Shown here: positions 14,301 to 21,160 of the stretch, piece by piece | Position numbering within the stretch: the stretch's first letter is position 1 | How the letters are laid out: the number at the start of each line of letters is the position of its first letter | NCBI GenBank assembly: GCA_035640155.1 | Contig: DASQWR010000215.1 | Location: 1-22,742, forward strand | DNA length: 22,742 bases | Source of the DNA: JALYQB01 sp035640155 | Lineage (GTDB): Bacteria; Actinomycetota; Actinomycetes; Mycobacteriales; Pseudonocardiaceae | Direction of reading: 5' to 3' | Translations under genes and position numbers: made by a program | The notes under the pieces: generated by a model | The model's input: only the letters and a program-made list of their open reading frames with translations | What the model was told of the DNA's origin: nothing | Database searches by the model: none

Positions 14301-15132
14301 CCGCATCCGCGACCTGCTCCGTACGCCGAGCACGGTCCCGGCGCCCGAGCACCCGGTACCGGTGCCTGCCCGGCTGCGCGGTGCGGTGGAGCTGCGGGAC
14401 GTGACGTTCCGCTACCCCGGGACGGACGAGCCCGCGCTGCGCGGGGTGTCGCTGACCGCCGCCCCGGGCGAGACGGTGGCGCTGGTCGGCGCGACCGGCG
14501 CGGGCAAGTCGACCGTGGTCAAGCTGCTGGCCCGGTTCTACGACGCCACCGACGGGGAGGTGCTCGTCGACGGGGTGCCGGTGCGGCGCTACGACCTGCC
14601 GGGTTACCGCCACCGGCTCGGCGTGGTGCCGCAGGAGCCGCACCTGTTCCGCGGGGACGTGGCGAGCAACATCTGCTACGGCCGGCCCGGCGCATCCCCC
14701 GCCGAGATCGAGGCGGCCGCCCGGCGGGTCGGCGCGCTGACCGTGGTGGCGGGGTTGCGGTACGGCTTCCGCCACCCGGTGGGCGAGCGCGGCCGGGGCC
14801 TGTCCGCGGGCCAGCGGCAACTGATCGCGCTGGCCCGGGCGGAGCTCGTCGAGCCCGACCTGCTGCTGCTCGACGAAGCGACCGCCGCGCTCGATCCGGC
14901 CACCGAGTCACTGGTGCTCGCCGCGTCCGACCGGGTTGCCGCGCGGCGCACCACCGTGGTGATCGCGCACCGGCTGGCCACCGCGGCGGCCGCGGACCGG
15001 ATCGTGGTGCTCGACGACGGACAGGTCGTGGAGCAGGGCGGCCATCTCGAGCTGCTCGCGGCAGGCAGGCACTACGCCCGGCTGTGGGCCGCAGGCTCGC
15101 CGGACGGCCAGCTGCTACCCGCGGCTGGGTGA
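11398..15132 (+). CDS. Fused double ABC exporter (type IV, multidrug/lipid-type), 1244 aa
   Basis: Two complete ABC exporter halves in one chain, the layout of M. tuberculosis Rv0194. TMD1 covers about residues 30-310, NBD1 340-575, a linker rich in A/P/T/E 580-665, TMD2 670-955 and NBD2 990-1240. NBD1 has Walker A GTAGSGKST (about 377), LSGGQRQRIALA (about 481) and Walker B ILVLDDATSAVD (about 501), in which the catalytic glutamate is Asp. NBD2 has GATGAGKST (about 1031), LSAGQRQLIALA (about 1135) and a normal LLLLDEATAALD (about 1155). The two ATP sites are thus unequal, as in heterodimeric exporters. The start is uncertain between GTG 11398 and GTG 11407; the latter is seven bases after TAGCGT and may be leaderless. 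The substrate is unknown. Confidence 0.93.
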   Translation: MVVVPEPPSAPTGWIRRLARACWRHPKLTVAALTASGIGMGIESVTPLLTKVAVDDAVAGETGRLVPLVAGVLAIAVLRFGSAFVRRYLGGRLSLDVQHDLRRSVFRAVQRLDGAEQDALRTGQVISRAISDLQLLQGMLSMVPLVAGSVVLFVVALGAMLWLSPVLTVVALVVVPAGGVLTARTRHRLFPATWSAQQRAADVAEHVEESVTGVRVLKGFGQEARAVATLEITARRLFAERIRAARLTSTFAPTLSALPSVGQVGVFALGGWLALRGEITIGTFVAFATYLAMLIGPARMVAYLMITAQLGRAAVERVYEVTDSQPEVREKPDPTDLREGPLSVRLDGVRFGYTRSEPVLDGVSLEVRPGETLALVGTAGSGKSTVSLLLPRFYDVQDGAVRVGGVDVRDLRLASLRQALGMVFEDAFLFSDTVRANIAYGVPDATDEQVQAAARAAMSHDFISALPEGYDTRVGERGLTLSGGQRQRIALARALLSDPRILVLDDATSAVDAATETAIHHTLRAVTAHRTTLLIAHRRSSLALADRIAVLDAGRVVDIGTSAELTGRCTLFRALLAGPGEVIEDLQAGANATATPGPDGCTPELWPDEVVATEVAEAAGAVGSAASPPATPELLAAVAALPPATAQVQVRDADLPAPDLGRPEAGFRLARLLRPVRGCLALVVLLVALDAVATIAFPALGGLAVRAITGQQSRLLVVAVGIGVGVLVLAWVVQAVQTVVAARAGETLLYLLRVRSFSHLQRLGLDYYEREMAGRIMTRMTTDVDALSTFLQTGLSTAVVSMVTVLGVAAALVVTNSDLALVVMAALPVLLVATLVFRRLSSRAYAEARDRVSEVNADLQENVSGVRVAQAFTRELHSAREFTSRSDAYRRSRLRAQRYIAMYFPFVAFLSDVAQAAVLGIGAAGVAAGSVTPAVLTAFLLYLGLFFAPLQQLSQVFDGYQQAAVGLRRIRDLLRTPSTVPAPEHPVPVPARLRGAVELRDVTFRYPGTDEPALRGVSLTAAPGETVALVGATGAGKSTVVKLLARFYDATDGEVLVDGVPVRRYDLPGYRHRLGVVPQEPHLFRGDVASNICYGRPGASPAEIEAAARRVGALTVVAGLRYGFRHPVGERGRGLSAGQRQLIALARAELVEPDLLLLDEATAALDPATESLVLAASDRVAARRTTVVIAHRLATAAAADRIVVLDDGQVVEQGGHLELLAAGRHYARLWAAGSPDGQLLPAAG

Positions 15133-15233
15133 TCACTTCCTGGGTCGTGCATTCAGCTGCACTCGTGGCGGGTACTAACCTGGGCGTGGTGTCAGCGACC
15201 CGAGCGAAGACGGGATAGAGGCGAGTTCCAGTC

Positions 15234-18200
15234 GTGCCCAGCACCAGTTCCGAACCGGACGACCGCGCCGTGCAGTTCGGCCCGAACGAGTGGCTCGTCG
15301 AGGAGATGTACGACCAGTTCCTGGCCGACCCTTCGGCCGTAGACGCCGCGTGGCACGACTTCTTCACCGACTACCGGCGCACCCCACCCGACGACAACGG
15401 TGCGGGATCGGCTCAGCGCCGGGACCGGACCGGGGACGGGGCCGCGCTGGACAACGGCATCGCGCCCGGTCACCCCGCCGAGGCCCCGCCTGCAGAGCCC
15501 GGAACCGGGAGTGCCGAACCCACCAGGGCGGACGGCTCGACTCCGGCCGTGGCGGACGGGGACAGCATCCCGCTGCGGGGCGCGGCCGCCCGGGTGGTGG
15601 CGAACATGGAGGCTTCACTCGGCCTGCCGACCGCCACCAGCGTGCGCGCGGTGCCGGCGAAGCTGCTCGCCGACAACCGCATCGTGATCAACAACCACCT
15701 CCGGCGAACCCGCGGCGGCAAGATCAGCTTCACCCACCTCATCGGATTCGCGGTGGTTCGCGCGCTGGCCGAGCACCCGGAGATGAACCGCTCCTTCGCC
15801 ACCGACGACCAGGGCCGCCCGGCGGTGGTCACCCCGGAGCACGTCAATCTCGGCCTCGCTATCGACCTGAAGACCGAGCAGAACCGCAATTTGGTCGTCG
15901 CGTCGATCAAGGGCTGTGAGGTGATGAGCTTCGCCCAGTTCTGGCAGGCATACGAGGACATCGTCCGCAAGGCCCGGGACGCCAAGCTCACCGCCACCGA
16001 CTTCGCGGACACCACGATCACGCTGACCAACCCCGGCACCATCGGCACCAACCACTCGGTGCCGCGGCTGATGGCCGGGCAGGGCACGATCGTCGGCGTC
16101 GGAGCCATGGAGTACCCGGCGGCGTTCCAGGGGGCGAGCGACACGGCACTCGCCGACATGGCCATCAGCAAGATCATCACGCTGACGTCCACCTACGACC
16201 ACCGGATCATCCAGGGCGCGGAGTCCGGCGACTTCCTGCGGCGCGTCCACGGGCTGCTGCTCGGCGAGGACGGCTTCTACGACGACGTCTTCGCCTCGCT
16301 GCGGCTCCCCTACGAGCCGGTGCGCTGGGTGCAGGACATCCCGGAGGGCGCGGTCGACAAGACCGCACGGGTGCTCGAGCTGATCGACGCCTACCGCACC
16401 CGTGGCCACCTGATGGCAGACACCGACCCGCTGAACTACCGCCAGCGCCGCCACCCCGACCTCGACGTGCTGTGCCACGGCCTCACGCTGTGGGACCTCG
16501 ACCGGGAGTTCGCCGTGGGCGGGTTCGCCGGGCAGCAGCACATGAAGCTGCGCGACGTGCTGGGCGTGCTGCGCAACTCCTACTGCCGCACCATCGGCGT
16601 GGAGTACATGCACATCCTGGAGCCCGACGAGCGGGCCTGGCTGCAGCAGCGCGTGGAACGCACGCACGACACCCTGGAGAACGCGGAGCAGAAGTACATC
16701 CTGTCCAAGCTCAACGCCGCCGAGGCGTTCGAGACCTTCCTGCAGACCAAGTACGTCGGGCAGAAGCGGTTCTCCCTGGAGGGCAGCGAGACGGTGATCC
16801 CGCTGCTGGACGCGGTGCTGGACAAGGCCGCCGAGCACGAGCTCGACGAGGTCGCGCTCGGCATGCCGCACCGCGGGCGGCTCAACGTGCTGGCCAACGT
16901 GGTGGGCAAGCCGTACTCGCAGATCTTCCGGGAGTTCGAGGGCAACCTGGACCCCGGGCAGGCGCACGGCTCCGGGGACGTGAAGTACCACCTGGGTGCG
17001 GAGGGCAAGTACTACCGGATGTTCGGCGACGGCGAGACGAAGGTGTCGCTGACGTCCAACCCCTCGCACCTCGAGGCCGTGGACCCGGTGCTGGAGGGCA
17101 TCGTCCGGGCCAAGCAGGACCTGCTGGACAAAGGCCCGGAAGGGTTCACCGTGCTGCCGGTGCTCATGCACGGCGATGCGGCGTTCGCCGGCCAGGGCGT
17201 GGTGGCCGAGACGCTCAACCTCTCGCTACTGCGGGGATACCGCACCGGCGGCACCGTGCACGTGATCGTCAACAACCAGGTCGGGTTCACCACCGCACCG
17301 GAGTACGCGCGCTCGTCGCAGTACTCCACCGACGTGGCGAAGATGATCGGCGCGCCGGTCTTCCACGTGAACGGCGACGACCCGGAGGCGTGCGTCTGGG
17401 TGGCGAAGCTCGCCGTGGAGTACCGCCAGGCGTTCGGCAAGGACGTCGTGATCGACATGATCTGCTACCGCCGCCGCGGGCACAACGAGGGCGACGACCC
17501 CTCGATGACGCAGCCGGCGATGTACGACGTGATCGACGGCAAGCGCTCGGTGCGCAAGGTCTACACCGAGTCCCTGATCGGCCGGGGAGACATCTCGGTC
17601 GACGAGGCCGAGCGGGCGCTGAAGGACTACGCGCAGCAGCTGGAGCATGTCTTCAACGAGGTCCGCGAGCTGGAGCGCCGCCCGCCGTCGCCCAGCGCCT
17701 CGGTGGAGACCGAGCAGATCATCCCGCAGGGGCTCTCGACCGGGGTGGACCGGGCGGTCATCGAGCGCATCGGTGACGCGCACGTGCAGCTGCCCGAGGG
17801 TTTCACTCCGCACCCGCGGGTGCGCCCGGTGCTGGAGAAGCGGGCCGAGATGGCCCGCGAGGGTGGCATCGACTGGGCGTTCGCCGAGCTGCTCGCTTTC
17901 GGCTCGCTGGCCATGGACGGCCGGATGGTGCGCCTCTCCGGGCAGGACTCCCGGCGTGGCACGTTCGTGCAGCGGCACTCAGTGCTGATCGACCGCAAGA
18001 CGGGCGCGGAGTACACCCCGCTGATGAACCTCGCCGAGGACCAGGCCCGGTTCCTGGCCTACGACTCGGCGCTCTCGGAGTTCGCCGCAGTGGGGTTCGA
18101 GTACGGCTACTCGGTGGCGAACCCGGACGCCCTGGTGCTGTGGGAGGCGCAGTTCGGAGACTTCGTCAACGGCGCGCAGCCGATCATCGACGAGTTCGTC

Positions 18201-18899
18201 TCCTCCGGCGAGGCGAAATGGGGGCAGCGCACGGACGTGGTGCTGCTGCTGCCGCACGGCCACGAGGGTCAGGGGCCGGACCACACGTCGGGGCGGATCG
18301 AGCGGTTCCTGCAGCTGTGCGCCGAGGGCTCGATGACCGTGGCGCTGCCCTCGACCCCGGCGAACTACTTCCACCTGCTGCGCCGGCACGCGCTCGACGG
18401 CGTGCACCGGCCGCTGGTCGTGTTCACGCCGAAGTCGATGCTGCGGCTGCGGGCTGCGGTGAGCCCGGTGGCGGACTTCACCTCCGGCCGGTTCGCCTCG
18501 GTGCTCGACGACCCGATGATCTCCGATCGTTCGGCGGTCCGGCGCGTGCTGCTGTGCAGCGGCAAGATCTCCTACGAGCTGAACGCCGCGCGGCAGAAGC
18601 GCGGCATCCACGACATCGCGATCGTCCGGGTCGAGCAGCTCTACCCGGTGCCGAAGCGGCGGCTGGCCGAGGCACTGGACCGGTACCCGAACGCCCAGGA
18701 CATCCGGTGGGTGCAGGAGGAGCCAGCGAACCAGGGCGCCTGGCCGTCGTACGGGCTCGCCCTGCCGGAGCTGATGCCCGACCAGCTCGGGACGCTCAGA
18801 CGGATCTCCCGGCGTGCCATGGCCGCCCCGTCCGCCGGATCGGGGAAGGTGCACGAGGTGGAGCAGCAGGAGCTGATCGCGCAGGCCCTGGGCGAGTGA
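15234..18899 (+). CDS. kgd: Multifunctional 2-oxoglutarate decarboxylase/dehydrogenase E1/E2 (Kgd, SucA)
   Basis: A 1221-aa TCA-cycle enzyme: thiamin diphosphate-dependent decarboxylation of 2-oxoglutarate plus a succinyltransferase domain in one chain. Residues 18-45 (NEWLVEEMYDQFLADPSAVDAAWHDFF) form the conserved N-terminal helix. A Pro/Ala/Gly linker runs to about 100. The E2-type acyltransferase domain spans about 103-350, with DHRIIQGAESG at 322-332. The E1 part follows, with MPHRGRLNVL, the ThDP motif GDAAFAGQGVVAETLN...VIVNNQ near 646-683, and RRGHNEGDDPSMTQP. No lipoyl domain is present, as in all actinobacterial Kgd proteins. It is known to be regulated by the FHA protein GarA, which is not in this window. 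GTG 15234 is the family start, with only a weak GAGG upstream. TACTAA near 15170 could be a -10. Confidence 0.97.
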   Translation: MPSTSSEPDDRAVQFGPNEWLVEEMYDQFLADPSAVDAAWHDFFTDYRRTPPDDNGAGSAQRRDRTGDGAALDNGIAPGHPAEAPPAEPGTGSAEPTRADGSTPAVADGDSIPLRGAAARVVANMEASLGLPTATSVRAVPAKLLADNRIVINNHLRRTRGGKISFTHLIGFAVVRALAEHPEMNRSFATDDQGRPAVVTPEHVNLGLAIDLKTEQNRNLVVASIKGCEVMSFAQFWQAYEDIVRKARDAKLTATDFADTTITLTNPGTIGTNHSVPRLMAGQGTIVGVGAMEYPAAFQGASDTALADMAISKIITLTSTYDHRIIQGAESGDFLRRVHGLLLGEDGFYDDVFASLRLPYEPVRWVQDIPEGAVDKTARVLELIDAYRTRGHLMADTDPLNYRQRRHPDLDVLCHGLTLWDLDREFAVGGFAGQQHMKLRDVLGVLRNSYCRTIGVEYMHILEPDERAWLQQRVERTHDTLENAEQKYILSKLNAAEAFETFLQTKYVGQKRFSLEGSETVIPLLDAVLDKAAEHELDEVALGMPHRGRLNVLANVVGKPYSQIFREFEGNLDPGQAHGSGDVKYHLGAEGKYYRMFGDGETKVSLTSNPSHLEAVDPVLEGIVRAKQDLLDKGPEGFTVLPVLMHGDAAFAGQGVVAETLNLSLLRGYRTGGTVHVIVNNQVGFTTAPEYARSSQYSTDVAKMIGAPVFHVNGDDPEACVWVAKLAVEYRQAFGKDVVIDMICYRRRGHNEGDDPSMTQPAMYDVIDGKRSVRKVYTESLIGRGDISVDEAERALKDYAQQLEHVFNEVRELERRPPSPSASVETEQIIPQGLSTGVDRAVIERIGDAHVQLPEGFTPHPRVRPVLEKRAEMAREGGIDWAFAELLAFGSLAMDGRMVRLSGQDSRRGTFVQRHSVLIDRKTGAEYTPLMNLAEDQARFLAYDSALSEFAAVGFEYGYSVANPDALVLWEAQFGDFVNGAQPIIDEFVSSGEAKWGQRTDVVLLLPHGHEGQGPDHTSGRIERFLQLCAEGSMTVALPSTPANYFHLLRRHALDGVHRPLVVFTPKSMLRLRAAVSPVADFTSGRFASVLDDPMISDRSAVRRVLLCSGKISYELNAARQKRGIHDIAIVRVEQLYPVPKRRLAEALDRYPNAQDIRWVQEEPANQGAWPSYGLALPELMPDQLGTLRRISRRAMAAPSAGSGKVHEVEQQELIAQALGE

Positions 18900-18955
18900 C
18901 CCATGTCCAGCCTGACCCCGATGGCCGGGACCGACCACCGGTAGGGTCCCTCGCC

Positions 18956-19570
18956 GTGCAGGTGCGCGAGCTGGGGGTGTCCGGGGTCCTCGAGTTCACC
19001 CCGACGGTGTTCCCCGACGGCCGGGGACTCTTCGTCGCTCCCTTCCAGGAGACCGTGTTCGCCGCGGCCTCGGGACACCCGCTGCACCTGGCGCAGACGA
19101 ACCACAGCGTGTCCCACCGCGGGGTGGTGCGTGGCCTGCATTTCTCCGATGTCCCACCGGGGCAGTCGAAGTACGTGTACTGCCCGCGCGGCGCGCTGCT
19201 GGACGTCGCGGTCGACGTGCGCGTCGGGTCCCCCACCTTCGGCAGCTGGGACACTGCGCAGCTGGACTCCTCGACCTACCGCGCGGTGTACCTGCCGGAG
19301 GGTGTCGGGCACGCGTTCGTCGCCCTCGAAGAGGAGACGGTGATGACCTACCTGTGCTCCACGCCGTACGCACCGGCCGCGGAGCGCACCGTTCATCCCC
19401 TGGATCCCGCGCTCAGGCTGCCCTGGCCACCGGACGTGCAGCCGGCGCTCTCGGACCGGGACGGTGCCGCGCCTACCCTCGCCGAGGCTGCCTCGGCGGG
19501 CATCCTGCCCACCTGGGAGGTCTGCCAAGCCCGCTACGCGGAACTTCGCGGCGCGCAGCCTCGACTCTAG
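18956..19570 (+). CDS. dTDP-4-dehydrorhamnose 3,5-epimerase family protein (RmlC-like)
   Basis: A 204-aa cupin matching RmlC in length and motifs. The catalytic base H62 lies in VVRGLHF, K72 in QSKYVYC, and Y132 in VMTYLCS, all at their usual RmlC numbers; LDPALRLPWPPD near the end is also typical. It would epimerize C3 and C5 of dTDP-4-keto-6-deoxyglucose for rhamnose or another deoxysugar. No rmlA, rmlB or rmlD is nearby, so the pathway (cell-wall linker or a secondary sugar) cannot be told. GTG 18956 is the family start, with no Shine-Dalgarno sequence, but TAGGGT (18942-18947) ends eight bases before it, suggesting a leaderless message. Its stop overlaps that of the convergent sodX by three bases. 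Confidence 0.9.
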   Translation: MQVRELGVSGVLEFTPTVFPDGRGLFVAPFQETVFAAASGHPLHLAQTNHSVSHRGVVRGLHFSDVPPGQSKYVYCPRGALLDVAVDVRVGSPTFGSWDTAQLDSSTYRAVYLPEGVGHAFVALEEETVMTYLCSTPYAPAAERTVHPLDPALRLPWPPDVQPALSDRDGAAPTLAEAASAGILPTWEVCQARYAELRGAQPRL

Positions 19571-19914
19571 CGCCCTCTCGAGGTGGCAATGCGCCGCAGC
19601 CGGCCGGGCACGAGCCAGAGGCGCAGTGGCACGGTCCCGAGCACTTCGGCCGGGCCAAGGGCGCGCGAGTCGGTCGAGCCATCCGGGTTGTCGCCGAGCG
19701 CCCACCACCCCGTGCCGGAGCGTCCCACGACCCGCTTGACCGACAGCTGCGACGGGCGGGCGGGCCAGCGAACCAGGACGACCGCGCCGGGACGGGGACG
19801 GCCACGAGGCAGGACGAGCACCACGTCCCCGTCGCGCAGGGTGGGCGACATGGACGGGCCCCGCACCCGGGCCCGCCGCAGCGGCCACCGGCCCAGCAGC
19901 GGGTTCGATCCCAC
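19567..19914 (-). CDS. sodX: Nickel superoxide dismutase maturation protease (S26 family, SodX)
   Basis: A 115-aa minimal signal-peptidase-like protease. The nucleophile is S21 in GPSMSPTLRDGD, the general base K60 in LSVKRVVG, and the S26 box is GDNPDGSTDSRALGP (74-88). There is no N-terminal membrane anchor, so it acts in the cytoplasm. In NiSOD organisms this protein removes the SodN leader so that His1 and Cys2 become the nickel hook. It is divergent from sodN with an 82-base shared promoter region, which fixes the assignment. GTG 19914 has AAGGTG seven bases upstream. The gene ends inside the stop codon of the convergent rmlC-like gene. Confidence 0.92.
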   Translation of the reverse strand: MGSNPLLGRWPLRRARVRGPSMSPTLRDGDVVLVLPRGRPRPGAVVLVRWPARPSQLSVKRVVGRSGTGWWALGDNPDGSTDSRALGPAEVLGTVPLRLWLVPGRLRRIATSRGR

Positions 19915-19956
19915 GATCGATCACCTTCTCCTGCTGAGGCTGCAGTCCCGGAGTAA

Positions 19957-19962
19957 GGTCGG
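19957..19962 (+). promoter_or_regulatory. Candidate -10 element (TAAGGT) for sodN
   Basis: TAAGGT fits the TANNNT pattern and lies about 35 bases before the sodN start in the divergent sodN/sodX spacer. No good -35 is visible, and I see no clear Fur/Nur-type palindrome. Position is given to within a few bases. Confidence 0.35.
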
Positions 19963-19996
19963 CCCCCATCGAAGCACGAACCCTCAGGGAGGCATG

Positions 19997-20422
19997 ATGC
20001 GACTGCTGTCGCGCATCGTTCACCGCTGCAGCCCGCGCCTGGAGGTCACCGCGCACTGCGATCTCCCGTGCGGCGTCTATGATCCGGCTCAGGCCCGGAT
20101 CGAGGCCGAGTCGGTGAAGGCGATCCAGGAAAAGTACCAGTCCAACGAGGACCCGGAGTTCCGGGCGCGCGCCATGCAGATCAAGGAAAAGCGCAGCGAT
20201 CTCGTCAAGCAGCACCTGTGGGTGCTGTGGACCGACTACTTCAAGCCACCGCACTTCGAGAAGTACCCGAAGCTACACGAGTTGTTCAACAAGGCCACCA
20301 AATCGGCCGGCGGTGGCGAGGGCGGCGCCAAGTCGTCGATGGACCCGGCGACCGGCCAGGAGCTGCTGGATCACATCGCGGAGATCGACAAGATCTTCTG
20401 GGAGACCAAGCAGGCCTCGTAG
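19997..20422 (+). CDS. sodN: Nickel-containing superoxide dismutase precursor
   Basis: A 141-aa precursor. The mature enzyme begins at HCDLPCGVYDP, the nickel hook, so His20, Cys21 and Cys25 of the precursor become His1, Cys2 and Cys6. The 19-residue leader (MRLLSRIVHRCSPRLEVTA) is removed by the SodX protease encoded divergently. The rest is the expected four-helix bundle (YDPAQARIEAESVKAIQEKY, then DLVKQHLWVLWTDYFKPPHFEKYP and GQELLDHIAEIDKIFWETK). The enzyme dismutates superoxide in the cytoplasm as a hexamer. Two consecutive ATGs exist (19994 and 19997); GGGAGG is four bases from the second, which I prefer. Expression is usually nickel-dependent. The leader contains an extra cysteine (C11). 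Confidence 0.97.
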   Translation: MRLLSRIVHRCSPRLEVTAHCDLPCGVYDPAQARIEAESVKAIQEKYQSNEDPEFRARAMQIKEKRSDLVKQHLWVLWTDYFKPPHFEKYPKLHELFNKATKSAGGGEGGAKSSMDPATGQELLDHIAEIDKIFWETKQAS

Positions 20423-20428
20423 TCGACC

Positions 20429-20482
20429 CGTTGAGGGGCACTGCCCAACGGGTGCAGCTCCGTTGGGCAGTGCCCCTCAACG
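20429..20482. terminator. Very strong hairpin between sodN and the convergent small secreted protein gene
   Basis: A perfect 23-bp stem (20429-20451 with 20460-20482) and an 8-nt loop, starting seven bases after the sodN stop. Lying between convergent genes it can terminate sodN and may also serve the opposite transcript. Confidence 0.9.
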
Positions 20483-20545
20483 CTGTCGAGCCAACCACCC
20501 CCCGAAGTCCGGCGACGGCTGTCCACGCAAGCACTTATCCCCGTG

Positions 20546-20806
20546 TCAGAACAAGATTCCCGACTTGGGGCAGCTGGAGGCGCCGACGACCTCGGTATCC
20601 TTGGCCTTCACCCCTTCCTCATTCGCCTTTTCCACAGCCTGACAGATTGTTTCCTGCGCTTCCCGCAGATTTCCCTGCACCATATCCTCGGGTGCTGCTG
20701 ATTGCGGGTCCGCTGTGGCCGCCCAGGCGGGTGCTGCCACACTCATCGTGGCGCCGACCGTAATGGTGGCAACGATCAGTCTGGCACTGATCCGCTTAGC
20801 ATTCAT
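20546..20806 (-). CDS. Small secreted protein of unknown function, 86 aa
   Basis: A Sec signal peptide covers residues 1-29: MNAKR, a hydrophobic core (LIVATITVGATMSVAA), then PAWA before the likely cleavage site and ATADP. The mature part of about 57 residues is helical and charged (EDMVQGNLREAQETICQAVEKANEEGVKAKDTEV) with exactly two cysteines that could form one disulfide. ATG 20806 has GGGAGAG upstream. TATAGG lies seven bases before the ATG, so the promoter is very close and overlaps the ribosome site. I recognise no family. It is convergent with sodN and separated from the amidase by 354 bases. Confidence 0.75.
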   Translation of the reverse strand: MNAKRISARLIVATITVGATMSVAAPAWAATADPQSAAPEDMVQGNLREAQETICQAVEKANEEGVKAKDTEVVGASSCPKSGILF

Positions 20807-20845
20807 GTCTCTCCCTATATCGTGGAGTGGCCCGCCCAGGACCAC

Positions 20846-21160
20846 CGCGGGCCCCAGGACCGGAGTGGACGGCGCGGGAATCCTACCCCCCAGCTCGTCA
20901 CCTTCCTGGCTCGCTCCGACTTTTCACCCGGTTGTGGCCGAGGAGGATGCACCGGAGGCTCAGGAGCGTGCCCAGTACACCCACCGGGACGCGCCGGAGC
21001 GGGTGGCTCGAGGGGATAGGCTGCGAAGCTCTGGAGCAGCGCCGCAAGGTGCTCGGCGAACTCGGGTGCACCGTGGCGGAGTCGGAGCGCCCACCTCGGA
21101 GGACCCGCAAGCAGGCAGCCCAGCCAGGCAGGCCAGCTCGCCCGTCCGTTGACCGCGCCG
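20846..21160. other. Spacer between the small secreted protein and the amidase
   Basis: About 315 bases with no gene I can support. A plus-strand frame starting at ATG 20949 (with GAGGAG upstream) encodes a Cys/Arg-rich product running into the amidase gene, but its early codons (ATA, AGT, ACA, several AGG) are unlike the rest of the window. The minus frames have no good start. The stretch EALEQRRKVLGELGCTVAE is the only protein-like part and could be a remnant. Confidence 0.4.

Noticed and set aside
12640..14820. 726-codon minus-strand frame inside the ABC exporter
   Set aside because: Antisense shadow with very high His/Gln/Arg content; the plus strand has all ABC motifs.
15615..17171. 518-codon minus-strand frame inside kgd
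   Set aside because: Antisense shadow of a highly conserved enzyme gene.
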